Shown one piece after another: positions 1 through 6,203 of a DNA stretch of 21,099 nucleotides. Below the pieces are notes generated by a model, which was given only the letters and a program-made list of their open reading frames with translations, made no database searches and was not told the DNA's origin. Made by a program: the position numbers and the translations under genes. Position 1 is the first letter of the stretch; the number at the start of each line of letters is the position of its first letter. The DNA is from a virus: positions 1 through 21,099 of the IMG/VR virus record IMGVR_UViG_3300025778_000092, one strand, 5' to 3'.

Positions 1-588
1 ATCATGCCGCCAGTGGACAAAAGAACCAAAGAGGGTAAGGAAATATTTGCTGCCTTTGAGAAACAGTCTGAGGGTAAAACAATACTTGATGATAAATTGC
101 ATACTGAGTTATTTAATTTAGTAGAATATGTAAAAGCAAACCCTGAGTGGGAGGTATTAATCAATGGAGCTGATAAAGAGGTAGAAGAAAGAACAGAGAT
201 ATACGGATTGCCATTCGTAACTATCAAGGACATTGTAAAGGCTAATGGGGTAATTGATGTCAAATCAGTTCAAAGCGGGCAAATAGAGACCTTAAATAAA
301 GATTTCTTCAACTATCAATACCACATACAATCAGCTATCTATACCCAGCAAGGAGAGTCATTCTCATTCTATGTAATTGAGAAAGGAGAGCCTTACTACA
401 ATAGCTTGATTAATGTATCTGATGAGTTCATCAGCTATGGCAAGAAGGAGTTAGAGAGATTATGCCTAGCATTTAATTATTGTTTAGAAAGACCTGAATG
501 CTTTGAAATGTCTTATGACTTCTGGTACAAATTTAATGGAATCAAGCCTGTTATATCACTACCTTATTGGGTAAAAAATAATGACTAA
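1..588 (+). CDS. RecE-like PD-(D/E)XK exonuclease, 5' end outside window
   Basis: This is probably a phage recombination exonuclease of the RecE / PDDEXK (DUF3799-like) type, which would resect double-stranded ends for a partner annealase. The reading frame is open to the left edge. The first in-window ATG, at 4, lies in a segment (DKRTKEGKE) that is internal in RecE-like proteins, so the true start is upstream. Visible nuclease signatures are an acidic residue in TIKDIV, then GVIDVKSV (the D-x-K of the PD-(D/E)XK core), followed by NYQYHIQSAIY, which fits the conserved Y-x-x-Q helix. The stop overlaps the next start as TAATG. The nuclease fold is fairly clear from these motifs. The RecE assignment is an inference, and a RecB/Cas4-like nuclease is the main alternative. 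Confidence 0.7.
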   Translation: MMPPVDKRTKEGKEIFAAFEKQSEGKTILDDKLHTELFNLVEYVKANPEWEVLINGADKEVEERTEIYGLPFVTIKDIVKANGVIDVKSVQSGQIETLNKDFFNYQYHIQSAIYTQQGESFSFYVIEKGEPYYNSLINVSDEFISYGKKELERLCLAFNYCLERPECFEMSYDFWYKFNGIKPVISLPYWVKNND

Positions 589-818
589 TGAAAACAACCT
601 TACAAGAAATAGTTGACGACCTAAAGATAGAGTTGGAAACAAACATTATAGCCTACCACGAAATATCCATTATGAAATGGGTTATAAGAATTTTAGAGTC
701 TAAACTTGAAAAAGAAAAAGAGCAAAATTTAAATTTAATTTGTTTTATGAGAACTAATAATAAAATGGGTAAAAGCGTAGAAGATTTATATAATGAATTT
801 TATAACCAAAACAAATAA
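588..818 (+). CDS. Small hypothetical protein
   Basis: The product is 76 aa, and I do not recognise a family. It is charged and predicted helical, with a Lys/Glu-rich stretch (residues ~38-47) that could be a short coiled coil. The C-terminus (SVEDLYNEFYNQNK) is amphipathic. The start ATG overlaps the stop of the nuclease gene by one base (TAATG), which suggests translational coupling within the same + strand operon. There is no signal peptide or transmembrane segment. Its position beside recombination and replication genes suggests an accessory early function, but nothing in the sequence shows this. Confidence 0.6.
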   Translation: MKTTLQEIVDDLKIELETNIIAYHEISIMKWVIRILESKLEKEKEQNLNLICFMRTNNKMGKSVEDLYNEFYNQNK

Positions 819-819
819 C

Positions 820-1008
820 ATGAATAAAGATAATATGGAAGAGCAGCCAGTACCTACACCAATAACAAGAGTAGAGGTAATTAACCACGCAAAGAATGAT
901 AAGCCTATTGGCAGATTATTGACCTTATATAAAGATTTAGGCGATTTTCATTCAGTTGAATTATCATTTCAGGATGGAGGAAAAACATTAAAAATATTTT
1001 TAGACTAA
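820..1008 (+). CDS. Small hypothetical protein
   Basis: The product is 62 aa (MNKDNMEEQPVP...) and the family is unknown. I chose the ATG at 820, one base after the upstream stop. An in-frame ATG at 793 would add nine residues that overlap the upstream coding sequence, and 835 is another possible start. After a Pro-rich N-terminus the sequence alternates hydrophobic and charged residues (RVEVINH, SVELSFQDGGKTLKIFL), which looks like a small beta domain. It probably belongs to the same early operon. Confidence 0.5.
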   Translation: MNKDNMEEQPVPTPITRVEVINHAKNDKPIGRLLTLYKDLGDFHSVELSFQDGGKTLKIFLD

Positions 1009-1021
1009 CAAATAGACGATT

Positions 1022-1672
1022 ATGAATATAGAATACACCCTGAAGGAAGTACGACCTAACATCTTTGCTGTTATTGTACCTAATCAATACGATAGAGCTA
1101 TGCTATTCTGTAGGGCACAAGAGTTCTATGAATCAGATAGTGATTTATTTAAGGAGCAAGACTTTAGTATATGGGATTATATGAAATGGTATTCAGCTAA
1201 GAACAAGGGAGTATTTACATATACTAAAGACTGGGATGGATTTAATATACCATTTAAGGTTGCACTTAATTGTATATTAGGAGCGCAATGCGAATCACCA
1301 TACGACATAGCAATGCAAGATATATTAGACCAAATACTTCTTACTGATAATCCTGCTGATGCATATTTAATTGGGGTAAAGTCAGCTAAGGGTAGCACAT
1401 TCAAACACGAATTATGTCATGCGCTATATCATACAAATAGGGAGTATAAGATAATAGCTGATGAATTAACAAATAGTATACCAAGAAGAGTTTACGGAAT
1501 AATAGTAAATAATCTTTTAATATTAGGATATGATACTTCAGTAATAAATGATGAAATACAAGCCTATATGATGACAAATAATAAATTGAATATATGGAAA
1601 GGAGTAGATATAGATGAACTGACAGAGATACATAACAAATACAAAGAACAATTAAATAAATTTTTGAAATGA
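1022..1672 (+). CDS. Putative HExxH metalloprotease-like protein
   Basis: The 216-aa protein contains HELCH at residues 129-133, an exact HExxH zinc-binding signature set in a helix (FKHELCHALYH). A downstream acidic helix, NDEIQAYM (residues 176-183), could supply the third ligand (E178), as in gluzincins. The first ~120 residues match no family I know. There is no signal peptide or transmembrane segment, so it is probably cytoplasmic. The ATGA overlap with the next gene (stop at 1670-1672, start at 1669) indicates coupling to the DnaA-domain protein. Proteolytic activity is inferred from the motif alone, and substrate and role are unknown. Confidence 0.6.
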   Translation: MNIEYTLKEVRPNIFAVIVPNQYDRAMLFCRAQEFYESDSDLFKEQDFSIWDYMKWYSAKNKGVFTYTKDWDGFNIPFKVALNCILGAQCESPYDIAMQDILDQILLTDNPADAYLIGVKSAKGSTFKHELCHALYHTNREYKIIADELTNSIPRRVYGIIVNNLLILGYDTSVINDEIQAYMMTNNKLNIWKGVDIDELTEIHNKYKEQLNKFLK

Positions 1673-2124
1673 CAAAAGAAGATAAGGATAGAGTGATAAA
1701 AATTCTATCAAGGCTGAATGATATAATCGCTAGATGTAGATACTCTATTGATGAGGCTAATATTGTTATAAAGGAAATTAAAAATGAGTATACAAACATT
1801 GCTTTCCCTTTACCACACGTTAATGTTATAAGAGAAGTCAGCGATGAGTTTGGCGTAGACATTACAACCAAGAGTAGAAGGACTGAGATAGTTGATGCCA
1901 GATTTGCTTGCGCCTATTTGCTTAAGAAATTTACTCCATTAAGCCTAGATGAAATGTCTGAGTATCTTGGTGTAAATCATCACACCTCTGTAATGCATGC
2001 AATAAAGACAGCCTCTAATTTAATGGTAACTAATATTGACTTCAGAGTAAGAGTAGAAAAAATTGAAAAAATCCTTTGGGAACAACACACACAACTTTAT
2101 GGTAACAATCTTCAAAAAATATAG
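1669..2124 (+). CDS. DnaA domain IV-like DNA-binding protein
   Basis: The 151-aa protein has a helical N-terminus and a C-terminal region (residues ~65-135) that follows the DnaA domain IV pattern. RRTEIVDARFACAYLL matches the R-x-x-E-I-V-x-A-R-x-x-A-x-Y-L helix. It is followed by LSLDEMSEYLG and NHHTSVMHAI, the counterpart of the DnaA-box-reading D-H-T-T-V-x-x-A signature. The AAA+ ATPase core of DnaA is absent. The family therefore predicts sequence-specific binding to DnaA-box-like DNA without ATP-driven melting. It lies directly upstream of, and overlaps, the primase-helicase, so a role in replication initiation or helicase loading is a reasonable inference. Confidence 0.75.
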   Translation: MTKEDKDRVIKILSRLNDIIARCRYSIDEANIVIKEIKNEYTNIAFPLPHVNVIREVSDEFGVDITTKSRRTEIVDARFACAYLLKKFTPLSLDEMSEYLGVNHHTSVMHAIKTASNLMVTNIDFRVRVEKIEKILWEQHTQLYGNNLQKI

Positions 2125-3946
2125 TGACATAGGGAATCCTATTACTATAGAATTACAAAATGTATTGAACGCCATCAAAAATGGTAGGGTTAAAGATCAG
2201 GTAGAAAAGATAAGACAATCTGAGGATCAGGATGAAATCACTCAGCTAAAAAAAGAATTGCCTTGCGTATTGTTTGCTGGAGAGTTTACCATCCCAATTA
2301 AAAAAACAAGAGAAGATGGTACTGTCTACGAATCATATCGTAATGATAATTCACTTAGCATACATTCAAAGTTCATTCCATTTGATGTGGATGACCTTGA
2401 TGATGTTGAGAGGTTTAAGATAGATGCTCAGAAAGACCCATTCATTTTTGCTCTATGGACATCGCCATCTGGCACGGGAGTTCATGGATTAATTAAGATA
2501 GCTGATGGCAACAAGCACGAGGAGCATTACAACGCCTTACTTAAAAGGTATCCAGTATTTGACCCAACGGCTCGTAACCCATCAAGAATTCTTTTCCTAT
2601 CCTATGACCCAAATATCTATATCAATCACGATAGCAAGACATTCTTTGAGGTAATAGAAAATGTACGCAACGAGGGAATACTAATGACTGGCGTTAGTAC
2701 CGATTATTCTAAGCTAAATATAGCCTCAAAAATGATTCAAAAGGCTGAGATAGGGCAGAGACACCACTCAGTAATTAAAGCCTCTTATTTGGCAGGAGGA
2801 TGGGTTTCTGGAGGCCTTGTGGAAGAGGAGATAGCAAAAAGAGTTTTAGAGTTTGAGGTATTAAAGAAATTTGGGCCTCAAGAGGCTGAGATAGAGATTC
2901 AAGCTGTGGCTGATGGTATCAAGGCTGGTCAGTATATGCCTATCAATGAGCTTGCTGCCTACGAAAGAACTGCTATTGAGGAGTTGGGTATGATAGATCA
3001 GGAACTCTCATTCTTAGTTAGCAACAAGGCTGATGAAGAGTATATGAGAAGATACCGAGCAGGTCTTATACCTATGGGTCTTCCATTTGGCTATGATGAA
3101 ATGGATAAATATTTTTTACTTAAGGAAGGCGAATTCTATGCCCTACTTTCTCATGCTCACACCGGCAAAACAGCCTTAACTTTTTGGCTGATATTCTTAT
3201 CATCCTACAAGTATGATTGGGGGTGGGTAGTATATACTGGGGAAAATAAAACAGCCTCAGTTAAGATGAGAATGATTGAGCATTATGCAGGCAAGAAGAT
3301 AAAGGATTGTACTGAATTTGAATTCCAAGAGGCATTAAAATGGGTTAATGAAAGAATGTTCTTTATCAATAATGATACAATGTATTCCTACGATGACCTT
3401 CTTAGATACGCTGAAAAGGTTTCTAAATTCCATTCTATCAAGGGAATGTTTATTGACCCAATCAATGCATTAAAGGTTAAGGGTAACTCAAAGTATGATA
3501 ACGATATGGAGATGTATACTGATATGCTTTTGTTTACCAAGAGAACAAACATATCAATCTTTGTAGCCTTGCATACAAGAAGTCAATCTCAAAGAGAGAG
3601 GGATAAGGATGGTAATCAGTTGATACCATTCCCTGCCGATGCTGATGGTGGAGCAATCCTTTACAATAAGGTTGATGTATTTGCAACGATGAATAGAAAT
3701 ATTCAAGACCCTCATACATGGATGATAACTGAAATCTATGTAAACAAAATGCGTAACAAGGATACTGGTGGTAACACCACACCTAGAGGTCAGACAATTA
3801 AATTAAAAATGGCTGATGGCGTAGAGTTTACTGATGAGAATGGTTGGCTTCCTATTAAAAGAATTGGTAGGGTTGAGCCTAAGGAAAAATATGTTCCACC
3901 AACTGATGAAGAATTAGAAAAAATAATGAAAGAATTGCCATTTTAA
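2099..3946 (+). CDS. Primase-helicase: PrimPol-like (BT4734/VirE-N) domain plus RecA-like helicase
   Basis: This 615-aa protein is probably the bifunctional replication primase and helicase. The N-terminal part resembles BT4734/VirE-N proteins and shows archaeo-eukaryotic primase motifs: D-V-D at 96-98 (PFDVDDLD), S-G-T-G-V-H at 124-129, and Y-D at 169-170. The C-terminal part is a RecA/DnaB-like ATPase with H-T-G-K-T at 354-358, Walker B FIDP at 451-454, and a late GGAILYNKVDVF segment typical of RepA/DnaB-like helicases. The first glycine of the P-loop is replaced by Ser (S351). I chose the ATG at 2099 because homologues begin near V-x-I-F-K. An ATG at 2063 would add 12 residues inside the upstream gene. 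The protein ends in KELPF, resembling an SSB C-terminal tip. Confidence 0.85.
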   Translation: MVTIFKKYSDIGNPITIELQNVLNAIKNGRVKDQVEKIRQSEDQDEITQLKKELPCVLFAGEFTIPIKKTREDGTVYESYRNDNSLSIHSKFIPFDVDDLDDVERFKIDAQKDPFIFALWTSPSGTGVHGLIKIADGNKHEEHYNALLKRYPVFDPTARNPSRILFLSYDPNIYINHDSKTFFEVIENVRNEGILMTGVSTDYSKLNIASKMIQKAEIGQRHHSVIKASYLAGGWVSGGLVEEEIAKRVLEFEVLKKFGPQEAEIEIQAVADGIKAGQYMPINELAAYERTAIEELGMIDQELSFLVSNKADEEYMRRYRAGLIPMGLPFGYDEMDKYFLLKEGEFYALLSHAHTGKTALTFWLIFLSSYKYDWGWVVYTGENKTASVKMRMIEHYAGKKIKDCTEFEFQEALKWVNERMFFINNDTMYSYDDLLRYAEKVSKFHSIKGMFIDPINALKVKGNSKYDNDMEMYTDMLLFTKRTNISIFVALHTRSQSQRERDKDGNQLIPFPADADGGAILYNKVDVFATMNRNIQDPHTWMITEIYVNKMRNKDTGGNTTPRGQTIKLKMADGVEFTDENGWLPIKRIGRVEPKEKYVPPTDEELEKIMKELPF

Positions 3947-3959
3947 ATTTAAACATTAT

Positions 3960-3967
3960 TACCTTTG
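3960..3967 (+). promoter_or_regulatory. Candidate Bacteroidota -7 promoter element (TACCTTTG)
   Basis: TACCTTTG matches the Bacteroidota primary-sigma -7 consensus TAnnTTTG and lies in the 25-base gap after the primase-helicase gene. Exactly four bases separate it from the ATG at 3972, so the transcript would have almost no 5' leader. No convincing -33 TTG was found. Confidence 0.5.
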
Positions 3968-3971
3968 CGGT

Positions 3972-4214
3972 ATGGAGAAAAACAATTTTAGTATTGCGCT
4001 TTATGATATGTCAATCGCTGATGTGAAAAAAAGAAGAGAGAAAAGAATTGAATACGAATCCGTTAAAAAAGCCTCAGCTAAATTAGGAGTAAGTGAAAAT
4101 GTTTTAAAAAGAGCATCAGCAAATAAAGATAGATTATACATAAAAGCCTTAGATGGAGAATACGCAATAAGACATATAAACACAAAAAGTAATGGACGAA
4201 ATACTAAGCTTTGA
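3972..4214 (+). CDS. Small helix-turn-helix-like protein
   Basis: The 80-aa protein is very basic. Residues ~32-48 (VKKASAKLGVSENVLKR) read as a helix-turn-helix like those in NUMOD1 or phage regulatory proteins, followed by a short region ending in GEYAIRHIN. It is preceded by a TAnnTTTG element four bases before the ATG, so it may open its own transcript. The last 23 bases overlap the next gene, which also encodes a helix-turn-helix. A DNA-binding regulatory or packaging role is possible, but no target is visible. Confidence 0.6.
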   Translation: MEKNNFSIALYDMSIADVKKRREKRIEYESVKKASAKLGVSENVLKRASANKDRLYIKALDGEYAIRHINTKSNGRNTKL

Positions 4215-4404
4215 TTATTATTACAAAGATTTTTCAATCAAAGCACTAAACAAAACACTTACATTTAAGGAGGCTAGCGAGCTGCTAGGTATTTCCGAAA
4301 AAACATTGTATAAATGGAGAGTACAATACAACATTATTCAAGACCCTAAAACAAAAAAATATGGAGAATCTATTCAAAGAGCCAGAGTTGCAGAAAAAGT
4401 TTGA
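4192..4404 (+). CDS. Small helix-turn-helix protein, excisionase/MerR-like
   Basis: The 70-aa protein contains TFKEASELLGISEKTLYKWR (residues ~24-43), a clear winged or simple helix-turn-helix of the kind seen in excisionases, MerR-like proteins and some small terminases. It overlaps the preceding gene by 23 bases and the following gene by 44 bases, each in a different frame. The compact arrangement suggests translational coupling. It could be a regulator, or a DNA-recognition subunit for packaging given that the terminase lies about 2 kb downstream. I cannot separate these options from the sequence. Confidence 0.6.
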   Translation: MDEILSFDYYYKDFSIKALNKTLTFKEASELLGISEKTLYKWRVQYNIIQDPKTKKYGESIQRARVAEKV

Positions 4405-4759
4405 TGACACTAAAGTCATGATGGAATCAGTTAAGAAAGCTGTAGCCATGAAGGTAGATTTAACAGACCCACAATCTGTTCTATTAAAATTAAATGCTAT
4501 AGTAGATGTTCAATATCTTGCTGCTGAATGTAGAGCAAGATTTCAATTCCTATTAGACAAGCACACAGTATCTAAGATACAAATAGTAGATAACTATCAA
4601 GGTAATGCCACCGAGAAGAAAGCCATACTGAATGCTGAAATAGCAGGAGTATCTTTCTATGATACATGGTGCGAGTATTTGCTGAAGGAGCAACATTATC
4701 AGGCAGATATATTACGCTCTGCATTATCATATTTAAAGTCAGAACAAAAAATGTTATAG
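4361..4759 (+). CDS. Hypothetical helical protein
   Basis: The 132-aa product has no family I recognise. It looks entirely helical and contains several aromatic and charged heptad-like segments (VQYLAAECRARFQFLLDKH, SFYDTWCEYLLKEQHYQADILRSALSYL). The ATG at 4361 gives a 44-base overlap with the upstream gene. The Met pair at residues 20-21 is a possible alternative start that would remove the overlap. It has no signal peptide or transmembrane segment. A small terminase role is conceivable from size and position, but no motif supports it. Confidence 0.55.
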   Translation: MENLFKEPELQKKFDDTKVMMESVKKAVAMKVDLTDPQSVLLKLNAIVDVQYLAAECRARFQFLLDKHTVSKIQIVDNYQGNATEKKAILNAEIAGVSFYDTWCEYLLKEQHYQADILRSALSYLKSEQKML

Positions 4760-4760
4760 T

Positions 4761-4922
4761 ATGAAAAAATGTACTAAATGTGGCATAGAAAGAAAGCTAC
4801 AATACTTTAGTAGAAAAAATGGTTGGGGGAAAAGCAGAATAAATATGTGCAAGTTCTGCCATTCGGAATATCTTAAGCAAAGAAGAGAACAAAAAAAATT
4901 AGATAATATCTATTCATTTTAA
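4761..4922 (+). CDS. 53-aa zinc-ribbon protein
   Basis: This is a short gene starting one base after the upstream stop. The product begins MKKCTKCGIERKLQYF and contains two Cys-x-x-Cys pairs (C4/C7 and C30/C33) with a following His (H34), then a Lys/Arg-rich tail. This layout matches the zinc-ribbon portion that precedes HNH nuclease cores in many phage proteins, but the H-N-H catalytic residues are missing. It may be a small DNA-binding zinc protein or a remnant of an HNH endonuclease. Spacing and frame favour a real gene. Confidence 0.6.
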   Translation: MKKCTKCGIERKLQYFSRKNGWGKSRINMCKFCHSEYLKQRREQKKLDNIYSF

Positions 4923-4939
4923 ACAAACACAAATCAGCT

Positions 4940-5185
4940 ATGGAAAAAGCACCAAAAATCTACGCAGGAAGCGGGAAAACAAAAGGAGAAGCTTGGTTAC
5001 AAGTAACCGTTAACCCAGAAATCTTAAGTCAGCATGTACAAGAGTACAATGGCAAGAAGTATGTTAAATTAAACATTAACATTGGTAAGGAAGACAAGTT
5101 CGGTAAGGATGTTCAAATCACTATTGACACTTGGAAACCTACACCAAAGGCAGCATCTAACGCAAGTGATGGTTTGCCATTTTAA
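4940..5185 (+). CDS. Small SSB-like protein with LPF C-terminal tip
   Basis: The 81-aa protein is predicted to be mostly beta strands (AWLQVTVNPEIL, KYVKLNINIGK, VQITIDTWKP), compatible with a small OB-like fold. It ends in SDGLPF, which resembles the C-terminal tip of bacterial single-stranded DNA-binding proteins (D-D-I/L-P-F) that recruits replication partners. It follows the replication genes on the same strand. A single-stranded DNA-binding or replication-accessory role is an inference from fold hints, tail and context. No full SSB core can be recognised, and it is shorter than typical SSBs. Confidence 0.5.
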   Translation: MEKAPKIYAGSGKTKGEAWLQVTVNPEILSQHVQEYNGKKYVKLNINIGKEDKFGKDVQITIDTWKPTPKAASNASDGLPF

Positions 5186-5216
5186 TCCCTTCTTAGGTCG
5201 TAATTACTAACTCGGA

Positions 5217-5286
5217 TTCGGTGTAGCTCAAATAGGTAGAGCCCTTAATTTTAAGGAGTGTGTAGGTTCAAGTCCTGCCACCGAAA
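5217..5286 (+). tRNA. Short tRNA gene or tRNA-like RNA, anticodon uncertain (Lys-TTT best guess)
   Basis: A 7-bp acceptor stem (TTCGGTG with CACCGAA) is perfect. The D arm (GCTC/GAGC, loop with GG) and T arm (GTAGG, TTCAAGT loop, CCTGC) are canonical, with discriminator A and no encoded CCA. Only 19 bases (5243-5261) remain for position 26, the anticodon arm and the variable loop, about three fewer than usual. Bases 5243-5256 (CCTTAATTTTAAGG) form a near-perfect palindrome, so a normal five-bp stem with seven-base loop does not form. If T33 precedes TTT, the anticodon would read Lys. It could be a degenerate or noncanonical tRNA. Confidence 0.65.
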
Positions 5287-5302
5287 CAAAAAACTATAAA
5301 CA

Positions 5303-5644
5303 ATGGGAGCAAATTTAGTATCAGCAATACATCATTTAAGGATGTCAGAAGAACACTTTGAAGATTTTATAAGACAAAATCCAGAGTCAAGAGGAGAGAG
5401 ATTATTTAAAACCTACATAGCAAAATTAAGATGGGTTATGAATGATATTCAAACCTATCCATATTTCAATCAAGATACAAGAGATTGTATTAAGGCTGAA
5501 ATAGAAAGCGATATATTCGCTGTGCCTGCTATCAATGAAAAGATAGCCTTATTAAATCCTGAACAGAGAGAACTGATTGAGGAAACAATAGATGCAATGC
5601 TTGCAGGAGAGGATGTTAAAATTGTTGACACCAAAGAGATATAA
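5303..5644 (+). CDS. Hypothetical helical protein upstream of terminase
   Basis: The 113-aa acidic product is predicted helical, with an N-terminal region rich in Arg and aromatic residues and an acidic C-terminus (LIEETIDAMLAGEDVKIVD). No family is recognised. It lies between the tRNA and the terminase module, on the same strand. Small terminase subunits are often encoded here, but no helix-turn-helix is evident, so this remains only a possibility. A TAnnTTTG element follows six bases after its stop, so the terminase genes downstream may be transcribed separately. Confidence 0.6.
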   Translation: MGANLVSAIHHLRMSEEHFEDFIRQNPESRGERLFKTYIAKLRWVMNDIQTYPYFNQDTRDCIKAEIESDIFAVPAINEKIALLNPEQRELIEETIDAMLAGEDVKIVDTKEI

Positions 5645-5649
5645 TTGAC

Positions 5650-5657
5650 TATCTTTG
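5650..5657 (+). promoter_or_regulatory. Candidate -7 promoter element of the terminase module (TATCTTTG)
   Basis: TATCTTTG fits TAnnTTTG. Two overlapping TTG triplets lie at 5622-5627, about 22 bases upstream of the element, slightly further than the usual -33 spacing. Four bases separate the element from the ATG at 5662, the ancestral start of the terminase reading frame that now leads into the endonuclease gene. Confidence 0.5.
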
Positions 5658-5661
5658 TGTT

Positions 5662-5685
5662 ATGCCAATTACTGAGATATACGGA
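5662..5685 (+). repeat. First copy of duplicated terminase start codons
   Basis: These eight codons encode MPITEIYG, the same peptide as the first eight residues of the terminase at 6180-6203. Six of the eight codons differ between copies, always at the third base. This copy lies next to the promoter and now leads in frame into the HNH endonuclease. Confidence 0.85.
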
Positions 5686-6189
5686 TATCAAAACAAAAAA
5701 AGCAAAATCATGGAAACGTGGAAGGATATTAAAGGATACGAAGGATTATATCAAGTAAGCGACCTTGGTAGAATAAAAAGTTTAATAAAAAATAAGATAC
5801 TTAAGCAGCCTAAGGACAGATATGGGTATTTGTTTGTAACATTATACACAAATAAAATACCTAAAATACATAAATCACATAGATTAGTTGCACTAAATTT
5901 TATAGAGAATAAAGAAGGGTTATTACAAGTAGACCATATAGATAGAGATAAAACAAATAATAATCTAACTAATTTAAGGTGGTGCAGTTCAAGGGATAAT
6001 ATATCTTTTTATAAAATAAAAGATTCTAGAAAAACAAGTAAATATATTGGAGTTTCTTTTTGCAATAGAAGAAAAATGTTTGTTGCTCAAATAGGCATAG
6101 GTAAATTAAAAAAACATTTAGGGTATTTTGATAACGAGCTTGATGCACATTTAAAATACGAGTCATTTAAAAATAGCATATGCCAATAA
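5662..6189 (+). CDS. HNH homing endonuclease (NUMOD4-HNH-AP2) inserted at the terminase start
   Basis: This is a mobile endonuclease that would cut an endonuclease-free terminase allele and copy itself in. The core begins at the ATG at 5710 (METWKDIKGYEGLYQVSDLGRIKS), a typical NUMOD4 domain. An HNH region follows (HKSHRLVALNFI, then QVDHIDRDKTNNNLTNLRW), and then an AP2-like DNA-binding domain (SKYIGVSF ... AQIGIGKLKKHLGYFDNELDAH). I give the ATG at 5662 because it lies four bases after a promoter element and is in frame. It adds 16 residues, of which the first eight (MPITEIYG) are those of the terminase. The endonuclease may equally be translated from 5710. Its 3' end overlaps the terminase start by ten bases, implying coupled translation. 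Confidence 0.85.
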   Translation: MPITEIYGYQNKKSKIMETWKDIKGYEGLYQVSDLGRIKSLIKNKILKQPKDRYGYLFVTLYTNKIPKIHKSHRLVALNFIENKEGLLQVDHIDRDKTNNNLTNLRWCSSRDNISFYKIKDSRKTSKYIGVSFCNRRKMFVAQIGIGKLKKHLGYFDNELDAHLKYESFKNSICQ

Positions 6190-6203
6190 CAGAAATTTAT
6201 GGC
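6180..6203 (+). repeat. Second, recoded copy of the terminase start codons
   Basis: These codons encode MPITEIYG again, now continuing into the full terminase. Compared with 5662-5685, the Ile, Thr, Glu, Ile, Tyr and Gly codons all use different third bases, while Met and Pro are unchanged. The copy overlaps the endonuclease stop codon. Confidence 0.85.

Noticed and set aside
1401-1871. 156-aa open frame on the - strand
   Set aside because: It lies entirely opposite two well-supported genes (HExxH and DnaA-domain) and has a biased Leu/Ser/Ile/Tyr composition typical of shadow frames.
4001-4237. 78-aa minus-strand open frame with a hydrophobic stretch
   Set aside because: It is antisense to the helix-turn-helix gene, and no start or operon context supports it.
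5303-5644. Small terminase subunit
   Set aside because: Position fits, but there is no recognisable DNA-binding motif, so it was left as hypothetical.
5625-5645. TTGACA followed by TATAAT, resembling an E. coli sigma-70 promoter
   Set aside because: The spacer is only about nine bases, too short to work, and the signals elsewhere fit the Bacteroidota type.
5842-5850. TTATACACA, a match to the DnaA box consensus
   Set aside because: It is a single match inside the HNH coding sequence (Leu-Tyr-Thr) in AT-rich DNA, with no cluster nearby.
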